From Neostapfia colusana (Eukaryota; Streptophyta; Magnoliopsida; Poales; Poaceae), in contig JASWHV010000011.1 in assembly GCA_030760725.1 (NCBI GenBank), positions 78,469,765 through 78,533,764 on the forward strand: DNA of 64,000 nucleotides, in the 5' to 3' direction. The first letter of the stretch is position 1. The number at the start of each line of letters is the position of its first letter. Positions 9,275 through 21,227 of this stretch are shown one piece after another. The position numbers and the translations under genes are program-made. Under the pieces are notes generated by a model. That model worked only from the letters and a program-made list of their open reading frames with translations, had not been told where the DNA came from and made no database searches.

Positions 9275-12200
9275 TGTGACGCCCTCAATTCTGTGGAAAA
9301 CCACGGAACCGAGAACTAATGCATATGTGTGCCTAGGATGTTCATCACACATACACATACGTTCCACAAACTGAATTCAGATTATATATTACCACGAATA
9401 ACAGAGTTTATTACAATATCTCATGAGTCTTGGACTCATGCTCACAGCAAAAGTCTTTATTTCTATGCAGCGGAAGTCTTTATTCTAATGCGGAAGCCAT
9501 TTAACTAATGCGGAAGCAAATCTAAGCAGAAGTGGCTCCATCTCTACTCCCTCCACAGGCAAGGTTGGGAACAAATCACACGCCTTAATGCTCCACTTGG
9601 TCTTCATAGTAGGCTTCTCCCACTGCTGCTGATGAAATAATAATGCAAGTTTGAGTACAATGATGTACTCAGCAAGTGCGGGAAAAACACGATATGTAGC
9701 TCATAACAAGGTAGGTATAAAAAGGCTCATTTGCAGAAAAGCAAATTTATAAAACCATGATAAAACGGCAACTTAACTTTAGATGAATGTAATCCCAGCA
9801 TGTATTAAATTATCAGCATACCTCCATCACTTTCCAGGTTCCACCCGAACATTAACCAACTTCATTCTTGCTCACGAATACCTCCTCGTATTCGCTACCA
9901 TCTCATCTCATAAACAACTTCGTCTCACACCGAGACCAATCTTGTTACCATGACTCAACAGTCATGCAACCATCTTATCACCCGGACTCAACAGTCCCAA
10001 AACCAAACCATAACCAAAATTAATAACCATAACCAAGAACCATCCCAGTAACCATCCCAACTAATCATGGCAGTTGGCCAGGCGCTCGTGACTGTAAGCT
10101 CGGCTATCATGATAGTTTTAGACTCTGCAGAGTTTGCACCTCTTTACCCACAAGTTTGTGATTTCGTCACCTGTCGGCGACTGTAGAACCTCTATTATAC
10201 CAGTACACAGCCGTTGGTGTATGGCCAAGAGATCACAAAATAGCCTTTACAAAGGGGCTACTAGATGTATGGACTCACTAAGGTTTCACCGGCAGACTAG
10301 AATATCCAATTCTCCCACCCACGGGCCCCCTCTTGTGCCATGCAGTTCCCAGGGCAGTCCTCACTCAACTCCCATTCCCCGCGCCTTCCACAGTCCATAA
10401 CACTCTAGCAACTTATCTAATTACTCAGCTAAGCCGCACCCATACTTGGCCTTGTGGTGGCACTGTTATCCTGACATGTGCATGCATGAACCGGTCCTTA
10501 GATCTACAGCAAGTAAACCACCATCTCATGCTACCTCATTCACAAACCTAGGCTTGCCTAGATCTCCCTCCGATCCATGTTCATTAACATCATCAGTTTC
10601 TCATATCATTACGAGTGCAGTTAGTTAGACACATCTATCTCGCTTCTCAATCCCATAGACTCAGCGAAGCATAAAGCAAAAACCATACCCGACTCATAAA
10701 CTTCCCTGGCGACAAGGGTGGTTTAACCAAAAGTAGTAAACTCCTATAAAAGGATTTCCCATCATGTTTGACTCAGCACACACACCTTTTCGCAAAACAA
10801 AACAGTTTCATCCAAAACATAGGATCAATATGGTCAAGGAGCACTTGCCTTGTTCTTGCGGTTCCGGTTGTTCTTGGATATCAAAACCTTGTTGCTGCAG
10901 CTCATCGTAGACAGCTCCCTGAGCTTGTCCTGCTACGTAGGATCACGTGCATACAACATTCACAGCAATCAATATCATGCACAAACATTAAACTAGATGT
11001 GATGATGCATATACATGCTATCCTATGATTAGTTTTATTAGATTGGTTTGTATGTGTTCTTGCATGGCTTGCATGGACAGAGGTGTTCGGATTAAAGGTG
11101 GATGTGATGATGATCCTGTCTTTAGATCAACCTGATCATCAAGTGATATGTCCACGAGAAGGCTTCTGTTCGAAAGGAATCAAAGAACAGATGCAAAGAA
11201 AACACAACGATGTCGTAAGGTGGTATTGGAGACCTACCTTACGTTCTTCTCTGTCTCGAAGTCCTCCTCAGATCGTTGGGCTTTCCTCCGGCGATCTTCC
11301 TTGCCGCACTCCGGCGATGGTTTACTCGGCGGGTTGGGACTAGGGCTCTAAGTCGTCGGCTCAGGAGTTGGAAAAGAAGTTTGTGGTTTCGGCCAAAGGT
11401 TCGAGGTTCTATTTATAATCGGGAAGAGAAGAGTCCTAATCTGATTGTATCCCGAATAAGAGTCCTATTCAGATCGTCGCTGGATCCTAACATCTTATCT
11501 TTAGTTGTTTTGGTGCGGTGTCATTGCGGAATTCAGGTCGGCTTCTGTTCCGGTATTTCTACGCGTACAGAATCCAAAAACCGTCCCTAGAACTCGTTAC
11601 CTCCTCGGTGATGAGCTCCGGAGTCTCCACGTGTCCACCGGGTCCTGGTCTCTCCCTTTCCACAGAGACGGGCTCCGGTTGTGCCGCGTGCCAAACGAGC
11701 AGGACCTCCTTTTTCCTTCGGAGGCGAGCTCCGCGTGTGCCACGTATCCTGGCGGTCGGGACCTCCTCTCTTACTCGGAGGTGGCTCCGCGCACGCCACG
11801 TATCCTGGCGGTCGGGACCTCCTCTCTTACTCGGAGGTGGCTCCGCGCACGCCACGTGTTAGTGCCGATCTTTCCTTCTTTCCTCAAAGACGTGCTCCAA
11901 GGTTGACACGTGTCCAATTGTGACGGATATCCCAAAGATAAGCTCCGGTAGCGCCATGTGTTCAATAGAACCGGACCTCTCGAGGTGATCTCTGAGATCA
12001 ACACGTATCCCGCGCGACTGGTCTTCTGATTCCCGTGGTGACTAGCTCCGAAGGTGACATGTGTCCTGCGGAAAATGCCTTTGCTTCTTCCGCAGAGGCT
12101 AGCTCAAGGCAACACGTGTCCCACAGTGTCGGACCTCTCCTCCTTTGCAGAGATGAGCCCCGAGCCTGCCACGTAGCCAGCTTAGCGGCGGACCTCTCCC

Positions 12201-12394
12201 CACTTCGTAGGGATGAGCTCCGAACACGCCACGTGGCCAGCGACCTTGGTAAGTTGTCTTCGGCGCTCTCGGTGAACTAGATTCAGCTCTTAGTGGCTAT
12301 CTATTTGATGATTTCTCTGTTCCCACTTCTTTTAAAATGTTTTTCTCTACATGAAATATGAATACATGCAGAAACCAGAGATGAGGGTGTCACA
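9275..12394 (-). repeat. 3' LTR of element B
   Basis: This 3120-bp LTR is collinear with 17364-20484. It starts TGTGACGCCCTC and ends GGGTGTCACA on +. The TATA box on the minus strand is the complement of the TATTTATA at about 11410-11417. CACGTG repeat modules fill 11605-12240, upstream of that TATA box in element orientation. Confidence 0.9.
11605..12240. repeat. U3 array of CACGTG-type modules (B, left LTR)
   Basis: About ten irregular modules of 50-65 bp. Each combines a G-box-like core (CCACGTGTCC, CCACGTATCC, ACACGTGTCC) with a GGACCTC arm and an opposing GAGGCGAGCTCCG or GAGGTGGCTCCG arm able to fold back. Two adjacent modules at about 11735-11855 are nearly identical 64-bp copies. 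The homologous array in the right LTR is at 19695-20330. Confidence 0.75.
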
Positions 12395-12406
12395 AATCTA
12401 CCCCCC
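12395..12406 (-). other. polypurine tract of B
   Basis: The complement of AATCTACCCCCC reads as a purine tract (GGGGGGTAGATT) directly upstream of the 3' LTR on the minus strand, just after the pol stop codon. Confidence 0.7.
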
Positions 12407-15400
12407 TTAAATTGAATCTCGCCCTCGAGATTTGTTAGTAGAGAACAGATGGGGAAATTCTGCCTTGATATCCTCTTCACGCTCCCATGTGGCTTCAGCT
12501 TCGGTGTGATGGCTCCATTGTACCTTGCACCATCGATTCACCATGTTCCGGGTGACCCTTTCCTTTACGTCCAAGATTCGGACAGGGTGTTCCGCATAAG
12601 TCAGGTCCTCTTGAAGTTCAAGCTCTCCCATTGATACTTGCTCCTCTGGTACTCTCAAGCACTTCTTGAACTGGGATACATGAAACACGTCATGTACGTC
12701 AGAGAGGTGGGTTGGGAGCTCTAGTTGATCGGCTACTTCTCCTCGCTTGTCCAAAATCTTGAACGGTCCGATGTAGCGAGGTGCTAACTTGCCTTTGACG
12801 TTGAAACGCCGTTGGCCTCGGATAGGCGATACCTTAAGGTATACGAAGTCTCCTACTTCAAAGGTCAACTTCCTACGCCTATTGTCCGCATAGTCTTTCT
12901 GTCGTGACTGAGCAGCCTTTAAGTTCTCCCGTATCGTTTGGACTTGCTTTTCAGCTTCTTGTAGCACTTCGGGTTCAAACACCTGGTTCTCTACGGTCTC
13001 GTTCCAAAACAGCGGCGTTCTACATCGTCTACCATATAATGCTTCAAAAGGCGACATCTTCAAGCTAGCTTGATAGCTATTGTTATAGGAGAATTCGGCG
13101 TACGGCAAACTCCTATCCCAACTACGCCCACGTTTCAAGGCACAAGCTCTCAACATGTCCTCCAAAATTTGGTTTGTCCTTTCGGTTTGCCCATCAGTTT
13201 GTGGGTGATAGGCGGGGCTAAAATCCAGTCGTGTACCCATGGCTTTCTGCAGCTTCCTCCAGAATCTAGAGGTAAACGGAGAACCTCGATCTGAGACTAT
13301 CCTCCTCGGAACTCCGTGACGGCACACGATCTGCTCCATGTACAACTCGGCTAATTGTGCAACGTTGTAATTGGCCCTTACGGAGAGAAAATGGGCGGTT
13401 TTCGTTAATCGGTCCACGATAACCCAGATGGAGTCGTAACCCGACTGAGTACGTGGCAATCCGACGATGAAATCCATACTGATGTCCTCCCACTTCCATT
13501 CGAGTACCTTCAAGGGTTGCAACAATCCAGCGGGTCTTTGATGTTCGGCCTTCACCCGTTGGCATGTGTCGCATAGGGCAATATATTCAGCTATATCCCT
13601 TTTCATATCATCCCACCAATAACAAGTCTTCAAGTCCTTGTACATTTTGGTACTTCCGGGATGTATAGAATAGGGTGAATCATGTGCCTCCTTCAATATC
13701 ATGTCACGGAGGTGTTTTATGTTAGGCACACAAATCCTTTTTCCTAGCCAAAGCGTACCCTTCTCATCTTCTTTGAAATCCATCTCTATTACTTGTCGGA
13801 TTCTTTCCTTGATCTCCTTGATCTCCTCATCCGTTGCTTGGCCATCTCTTATCTCTTGCTCCAATGAGGAGTGGATCTCCATTATTTCCATGTTGTTTAA
13901 GAATCTGAGGTGTAACCGTTCGAACTCCTTACGTAGTTCGGGTGGTAGCTCCCGAACCGTGAGTTGGTGACATGCTCCCTTTCGGCTCAACGCATCAGCT
14001 ACTACATTGGCCTTCCCGGGGTGGTAGTTGATTCCAACATCGTAATCCTTGATGAGTTCCAACCATCGACGCTGCCTCAAATTCAAGTCTGTTTGTGTAA
14101 ATATGTACTTGAGGCTTTTATGATCCGTATAAATCTCACATCGATGACCAAGGATATAATGTCTCCAAATCTTCAATGCATGCACTACTGCTGCTAGCTC
14201 CAAGTCATGTGTAGGATAATTAAACTCGTGCTTCTTTAATTGCCGTGAGGCATAGGCTACCACTTGTCCTCCTTGCATGAGCACACATCCGAGCCCCTGT
14301 CTGGATGCGTCACAATATATGTCAAAGCTCTTGCTTACGTCTGGCAATACGAGAACCGGTGCTGTGGTTAGCCTTTTCTTGAGTTCCTCAAAACTTCCTT
14401 GGCATGCTGATGTCCATTGGAAGACAATTCCCTTCATTAGCAACTCCGCCATAGGCTTTGCTACCTTAGAGAAGTCTTTAATGAAGTGTCGATAGTATCC
14501 AACCATCCCAAGAAAACTCCGAATATCCCTCACGCTCTGCGGTTGGTCCCACTTCAGAACATCCCTCACTTTTCCGGGATCAACCGATACCCATTCCTTG
14601 GAGATAATGTGGCCTAGGAAAGATATTTCCTTTAGCCAAAATTGACACTTGTTAAGCTTGGCATATAATTGATGCTCACGCAATTTCTGCAAGGTCAATT
14701 TCAAATGTTCTTCATGCTCCTCCTCACTTTTTGAATACACCATAATGTCGTTGATGAAAACCACGACGAATTTATCCAGGTACTCCATGAAAACCTTGTT
14801 CATGAGGTACATGAAGTATGCGGGTGCATTTGTTAACCCAAAAGACATGACGGTATATTCATATGAACCATACAGTGTTCGAAAGGTTGTCTTGGGTATA
14901 TCGGAGGGCTTAATCTTCAGCTAGAAATATCCCGACCGAAGATCAATCTTAGAGAACACTCGGGCTCCTTTCATTTGGTCAAATAGGTCCTCTATACGGG
15001 GCAGAGGGTATTTGTTCTTGATTGTTACCTCGTTGAGAGACATATAGTCCATGCACATCCTTTGGGTTCCATCCTTCTTGTCTACGAAGAGCTCCGGGGC
15101 TCCCCATGGTGACGAGCTTGGACGTATGAAACCCTTCTCCAACTGTTCTTGTATTTGCTTCTTGAGTTCTACCAGTTCATTGACGGGCATCCTATAGGGT
15201 CTCTTGGCTATGGGTGCAGTTCCGGGTACCAAATCAATGGCAAACTCAATGTCCCGATCAGGGGGCATACCTGGAAGCTCTTCCGGGAACACGTCTGAAA
15301 ATTCCTGAACCATCGGAATGTTGTCCAATGTTGCTCCTTCAACGTGGTTCAAATTTGCCTTTTCAGTGGTTTGTTGGGCTGACTCAAACTCGACACGGAT

Positions 15401-16900
15401 GCCGTGCTCATTTGTCAACTGCACGCTCCTTTCAGCACATTGGATTACTCCGTTGTGCTTGCTTAACCAATCCATCCCGAGTATTATGTCAATCCCTTGG
15501 GAGTCCAAGACAATAAGGTTGGCAAGGAAGTATACCCCTCTTATTTTAAGGCTTACTTTCGTACATACTATATTAGTCCTCATTTCTCCTCCGGGAGAAT
15601 TTACTAACATAGCACATTCTAAGTGGGATACTGGTAGATGATGTTTGGCAACATATTTGGATGATATGAAGGAATGTGATGCTCCAGAATCAAATAAGAT
15701 GGTGGCTGGGTTGAAGTTGGCAAGGAACATACCAATTACGACGTCCTCAGCCTGTTGTGCTTCCTCAGCAGAGACATGGTTCACGTTGCCGCGAGCATAG
15801 TTCTGCTGTCCACAGTTTCTTTGATTGTCCCCTCCGTTCAGTCACGGGTTCTGCTTGGGCACGTTGCCTTGCTGTCCAGGGCCTCTCCTTGGGCACTGGT
15901 TCGCTAAGTGTCCTATTTCTCTGCATGCAAAGCATGCCCTGTTGCCTACAGCAGCAGGTACGTTGGGGCGGGGGTTTTGAACAGGAGCGCCATTGTTAGG
16001 TCGGGGCGCATGAGGCATGGGCACGCGAGGTGCTGGTGCAACGAATTGTTGCTGTGGTGGCTGACCAGGGCGGTATGCAGGAGTGGTTGACCTATACTGT
16101 GGTGTGGCTGGGAGCATGTACCGAGGTCGTACGTTGCTCCCTTCGGGCTGGTATGGCATCTTCCTCTTGCCCTCTCGCTCGATCTCTTTGATCTTGCTTT
16201 CGACCACTATAGTCTTGTCAACCAGCTTCTGGAAGCTCACGTAGTCATTGTTGAGGAGCTGAACCTGGATCTCATTGTTCAACCCTCTCATGAATAGGTA
16301 CTGCTTCCTCTGGTCTGAGTTGACATCCTCGGGGGCATACCGGGACAGTTGCGTGAACTTGTTGAGGTACTCATTCAAACTTCTCTGTCCTTGGCGGAGA
16401 CCTTCAAATTCCCGTCTCTTGAGCATCATTACACCAGCAGGGATGTAATGAGAGCGGAAACTCTCCTTGAACTCAGTCCAAGTGATTGTCTCCGGGTCGA
16501 CATGGGCGTTGCATAGGGCATCCCACCAGTCAGCGGCAGCTCCCATAAGTTGGTGCGACGCAAAGAGAACCTTCTCTCGGTCATTGCATTAAACAATGGC
16601 AAGCTTATTCTCCATGGATTTCAACCAATCATCGGCCTCCATGGGATCACTAGCTCGAGACCTCATGAACTCTCTCAGTCTATTGTGAGCCGGCGGTGGT
16701 GGTGGCGGTGGTGCCGGAACGGGGTTGTTGTTGGCCTGCAACTGACCCAAAGTTTGGATAATGGTCTGCATAAGTTGGTTCTGCATAGCCATCAACCGTT
16801 TTAGGTGGTTTTCACCAGCTCCGGGGTTAACAGGAACTTCCTCGTGACCATCCTCTTGGTTGTCACGGACGTTCCTTTGGCCGGCGTTTCCTCTCACCAT
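12407..16900 (-). pseudogene. gag-pol polyprotein of chromovirus B with three nonsense codons
   Basis: One frame of 1497 codons runs from the ATG at 16900 to the stop at 12407. In order it has a gag domain (DWWDALCNAH, about residue 125), zinc knuckle CFACREIGHLANQC (about 323-336), protease DSGAS (about 404), RT with FINDIMVYS at about 716-724, RNase H (YCDASRQGLGCVLM), an integrase zinc finger (HPGSTKMY ... CDTC), integrase core (IVSDRG ... HPQTDGQTERTNQ) and a chromodomain-like end (VQWSHHTEAEATWEREEDI). In-frame stops are TAA at 16589-16591, TGA at 15842-15844 and TAG at 14921-14923. Each fits a C-to-T change from CAA, CGA and CAG. The first catalytic Asp of the RT motif is Asn, so the enzyme should be dead even without the stops. 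No frameshifts. Confidence 0.9.
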
Positions 16901-17347
16901 CTGTGAGAGAGATCGAAATAGAATAGAATGTTAGAAGGTTAGGTAGATTCTCTCAACTATATGCATCAAGGTGAGTTGGACTATATATATATTAGCCCAT
17001 ATGAGGATGTGAACAAGTGCCGAAACATCTCACACCTCTTTCTACTTACGTGTGGATATGGACAACGTTCTGAGACGTCCCACGACTCACACTAAGCACA
17101 CAATTCACAACCAACCATCACAAAGGGCTCACACAACTCCTATTCAAGGATGGATTCCTATGTCAAGGTAGTTTCAAGGCCAATCTAAGCGTCCTAGGGT
17201 GCTTCCTATGGTCAGCGTGACTTAGCTACCAATCTGTGCTTGATACCAAGCTGTGATTCCTATTTAGGTGTGTAACCTACTGCCAACCCGTGGCTCTAAT
17301 ATCAATCTGAGATTTCTATCTAGGCGTGTAACCTACTGTCAACCCGT
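16901..17347 (-). other. 5' leader of B with iterated PBS-like units
   Basis: Non-coding leader between the PBS and gag. Near the PBS it holds two further degenerate copies of the PBS and its downstream 40 bases, in tandem with a period of 55-56 bp (starts near 17239, 17294 and 17350), plus a partial fourth at about 17224. Confidence 0.75.
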
Positions 17348-17360
17348 GGCTCTGATACCA
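17348..17360 (-). other. primer-binding site of B (initiator Met tRNA)
   Basis: The complement reads TGGTATCAGAGCC, the standard plant initiator-Met tRNA match, three bases from the 5' LTR end. Confidence 0.9.
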
Positions 17361-17363
17361 ATC

Positions 17364-20300
17364 TGTGACGCCCTCCATTCTGTGGAAAACCACGGAACTG
17401 AGAACTAATGCATATGTGTGCACAGGATGTTCATCACACATACACATACGTTCTACAATCTGAATTCAGATTATATATTACCACGAATAACAGAGTTTAT
17501 TACAATATCTCATGAGTCTTGGACTCATGCTCACAGCGGAAGTCTTTATTTCTATGCAGCGGAAGTCTTTATTCTAATGTGGAAGCCATTTAACTAATGC
17601 GGAAGCAAATCTAAGTAGAAGTGGCTCCATCTCTATTCCCACCACAGGCAAGGTTGAGAACAGATCACATGTCTTAATGCTCCACTTGGTCTTCATAGTA
17701 GGCTTCTCCTGCTGCTGATGATGAAATAATAATGCAAGTTTGAGTACAATGATGTACTCAGCAAGTGCGGGAAAAACACGATATGTAGCTCATAACAAGG
17801 TAGGTATAAAAAGGCTCATTTGCAGAAAAGCAAATTTATAAAACCATGATAAAACAACAACTTAACTTTAGATGAATGTAATCCCAGCATGTATTAAATT
17901 ATCAGCATACCTCCATCACTTTCCAGGTTCCACCCGGACATTAACCAACTTCAATCTTGCTCACGAATACCTCCTCGTATTCGCTACCATCTCATCTCAT
18001 AAACAACTTCGTCTCACACCGAGACCAATCTCGTTGCCATGACTCAACAGTCATGCAACCATCTTATCACCCGGACTCAACAGTCCCAAAACTAAACCAT
18101 AACCAAAATTAATAACCATAACCAAGAACCATCCCAATAACCATCCCAACTAATCATGGCAGTTGGCCAGGCGCTCGTGACCGTAAGCTCGGCTATCATG
18201 ATAGTTTTAGACTCTGCAGAGTTTGCACATCCTTACCCATAAGTTTGTGATTTCGTCACCCGTCGGTGACTGTAGAACCTCCATTATACCAGTACACAGC
18301 CGTTGGTGTATGGCCAAGAGATCACAAAAATAGCATTTACAAAGGGGCTACTAGATGTATGGACTCACTAAGGTTTCACCGGCAGGCTAGAATCTCCAAT
18401 TCTCCCACCCATGGGCCCCCTCTTGTGCCATGCAGTTCCCAGAGCAGTCCTCACTCGACTCCCATTCTCCGCGCCTTCCACAGTCCATAACATTCTAGCA
18501 ACTTATCTAATTACTCAGTTAAGACGCACCCATACATGGCCTTGTGGTGGCACTGTTATCCTGGCATGTGCATGCATGAACCGGTCCTTAGATCTACGGC
18601 AAGTAAACCACCATCTCATGCTACCTCATTCACAAACCCAGGCTTGCCTAGATCTCCCTCTGATCCATGTTCATTAACATCATCAGTTTCTCATATCATT
18701 ACGAGTGCAGTTAGCTAGACACATCTATCTCGCTTCCCAATCCCATAGACTCAGCGAAGCATAAAGCAAAAACCATACCCGACTCATAAACTTCCCTGGC
18801 GACAAGGGTGGTTTAACCAAAACTAGTAAACTCCTATAAAAAGGATTTCCTATCATGTTTGACTCAGCACACACACCTTTTCGCAAAACAAAACAGTTTC
18901 ATCCAAAACATAGGATCAATATGGTCAAGGAGCACTTGCCTTGTTCTTGCGGTTCCGGTTGTTCTTGGATCTCAAAACCTTGTTGCTGCAGCTCGTCGTA
19001 GACAGCTCCCTGAGCTTGTCTTGCTACGTAGGATCACGTGCATACAAGATTCACAGCAATCAATATCATGCACAAACCTTAAACTAGATGCGATGTTGCA
19101 TATGCATGCTATCCTATAATTAGTTTTATTAGATTGGTTTGTACGTGTTCTTGCATGGCTTGCATGGACAGAGGTGTTCGGATTAAAGGTGGATGTGATG
19201 ATGATCTTGTCTTTAGATCAACCTGATCATCAAGTGATCTGTCCACGAGAAGGCTTCTGTTCGAAAGGAATCAAAGAACGGATGCAAAAAAACGCAACGA
19301 TGTCGTAAGGTGGTATTGGAGACCTACCTTAAGTTCTTCTCTATCTCGAGGTCCTCCTCAGATCGTTGGGCTTTCCTCCGGCGATCTTCCTTGCCGCACT
19401 CCGGCGATGGTTTACTCGGCGGGTTGGGACTAGGGCTCTAAGTCGTCGGCTCAGGAGTTGGAAAAGAAGTTTGTGGTTTCGGCCAGAGGTTCTGGGTTCT
19501 ATTTATAATCGGGAAGAGAAGAGTCCTAATCTGATTGTATCCCGAATAAGAGTCCTATTCAGATCGTCGTTGGATCCTAACATCTTATCTTTAGTTGTTT
19601 TGGTGCGGTATCATTGCGGAATTCAGGTCGGCTTCTGTTCCGGTATTTCTACGTGTACAGAATCCAAAAACCGTCCCTAGAACTCGTTACCTCCTCGGTG
19701 ATGAGCTCCAGAGGATCCACGTGTCCACCGGGTCCTGGTCTCTCCCTTTCCGCAGAGACGGGCTCCGGTTGTGCCGCGTGTCAAACGAGCGGGACCTCCT
19801 TTTTCCTTCGGAGGCGAGCTCCGCGTGTGCCACGTATCCTGGCGGTCGAGACCTCCTCTCTTACTCGGAGGTGGCTCCGCGCACGCCATGTATCCTGGCG
19901 GTCGGGACCTCCTCTCTTACTCGGAGGTGGCTCCGCGCACGCCACGTGTTAGTGTCGGTCTTTCCTTCTTTCCTCAGAGACGTGCTCCAAGGTTGACACG
20001 TGTCCAACAGTGACGGATTTCCCAAAGATAAGCTCCGGTAGCGCCATGTGTTCAATAGAACCGGACCTCTCGGAGGTGAGCTCCGAGATCGACACGTATC
20101 CCGCGCGACTGGTCTTCTGATTCTCATGGTGACTAGCTCCGAAGGTGACATGTGTCCTGCGGAAAATGCCTTTGCTTCTTCCGCAGAGGCTAGCTCAGGG
20201 CAACACGTGTCCCACAGGGTCGGACCTCTCCTCCTTTGCGGAGATGAGCCCCGAGCCTGCCACGTAGCCAGCTTAGCGGCGGACCTCTCCCCACTTCGCA

Positions 20301-20484
20301 GGGATGAGATCCGAACACGCCACGTGGCTAGTGGCCTCGGTAAGTTGTCTTCGGCGCTCTCGGTGAACTGGATTCAGCTCTTACTGGCTATCTATTTGAT
20401 GATTTCTCTGTTCCCACTTCTTTTAAAATGTTTTCTCTACATGTAATATGAATACATGCAGAAACCAGAGATGAGGGTGTCACA
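17364..20484 (-). repeat. 5' LTR of element B
   Basis: This 3121-bp LTR is collinear with 9275-12394. The minus-strand TATA box is the complement of 19500-19507, and CACGTG modules occupy 19695-20330. It is followed by CCCAG (20485-20489), the second target copy. Confidence 0.9.
19695..20330. repeat. U3 array of CACGTG-type modules (B, right LTR)
   Basis: Same module order as 11605-12240, with point differences only. In element orientation it begins about 150 bp into the LTR and ends about 190 bp before the TATA box. Confidence 0.75.
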
Positions 20485-20489
20485 CCCAG

Positions 20490-21007
20490 GTCCGGAGCTT
20501 GAGCAACCTTTCCCAGCCAATGAGGCGCTCCTCCTCTTGCTGGACGGCTTACCGCTCCTGGTCCAGCGCCAGCTGAACTCGACGGAGGCTTGCCTAGGCC
20601 GAGGCTACGGCCTCAGGCAAGAGGATCCGCTCGACACGTGTTGGAGCCTTCTAGGCGTTATCTTCCGGGATATCGACGGTCGTCGGAGTAGGCGCCAAGA
20701 CGCAGGGGCCCAGAGAAGTTTCGGCTTGGTCAGCGGAAGGAGGCGGACGAGCTTCCGGCTGGGGAGTACAACCCTCCGGGGTAGGGGCCGCCGCATTCCA
20801 GGCGCCCTCCTCACCAGTAGGAGCAGGCTCGTAGCCGTGAGCCAGCGGAGCGTCATCAGCCATGGCTGGCCCGGGGCGAGGCCCAGGAGCCTGGACTGAT
20901 GGAGGATCCTGGCTGGGATCCCCTACACCAGGGGCCGCCGGAGAGACATCTACAGAAGAGGCAGGAGGATCCGCGACTCCGAGTTCCTCCACCCCAAACC
21001 TGGACAA
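20490..21007 (-). pseudogene. antisense ORF of F2, N-terminal part
   Basis: Minus-strand sequence continuing the F2 antisense ORF after the B insertion. The region at 21007-20651 is Pro/Ala-rich (ADPPASSVDVSPAAPG, then PTGEEGAWNAAAPTPEG) and resembles in composition the Pro-rich segment of the F1 antisense protein. Nearer 20490-20640 it turns charged (RTWETQRRLE across the repaired junction). A stop and probable frame changes separate these parts. An ATG-like start near 21007 is uncertain. Confidence 0.5.
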
Positions 21008-21208
21008 GGGGAAGAGCAGTGATCTTGTTGGGAACCATCACTTGTAACGCAGCAGTTGCACGCGACGTGCACCCCCCACGACCCTTCAACAATGAAGAGA
21101 CACCTGTCTGTGACAACAGAAGAGTCTCTTCGGCTGAAGCAAGACCGGAAGGATACCACGTGGGAATTTAGACGGAGGCCCCATCCGCAAGAGCCTTCAT
21201 CTCTATAC

Positions 21209-21227
21209 AGATGGACCCAGGGGCCAC
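21209..21227 (+). other. polypurine tract of F2
   Basis: AGATGGACCCAGGGGCCAC lies directly before the LTR start TGTTAGTACC. Confidence 0.6.

Larger units (their letters stand above)
9275..20484 (-). mobile_element. chromovirus (Tekay-like Ty3/gypsy) element B, full length
   Basis: An 11,210-bp element bounded by LTRs of 3120 and 3121 bp (TGTGACGCCC ... GGGTGTCACA as read on +), with 5-bp target copies CCCGG/CCCAG differing at one base. On the minus strand the order is 5' LTR (right), initiator-Met tRNA PBS, gag-pol, PPT, 3' LTR (left). A chromodomain-like C-terminus and PBS TGGTATCAGAGCC place it among chromoviruses; the LTR length suggests the Tekay clade. The LTRs differ at scattered positions by eye, so it is older than the copia element at 28248. 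It sits inside the antisense ORF of F2. Confidence 0.9.
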
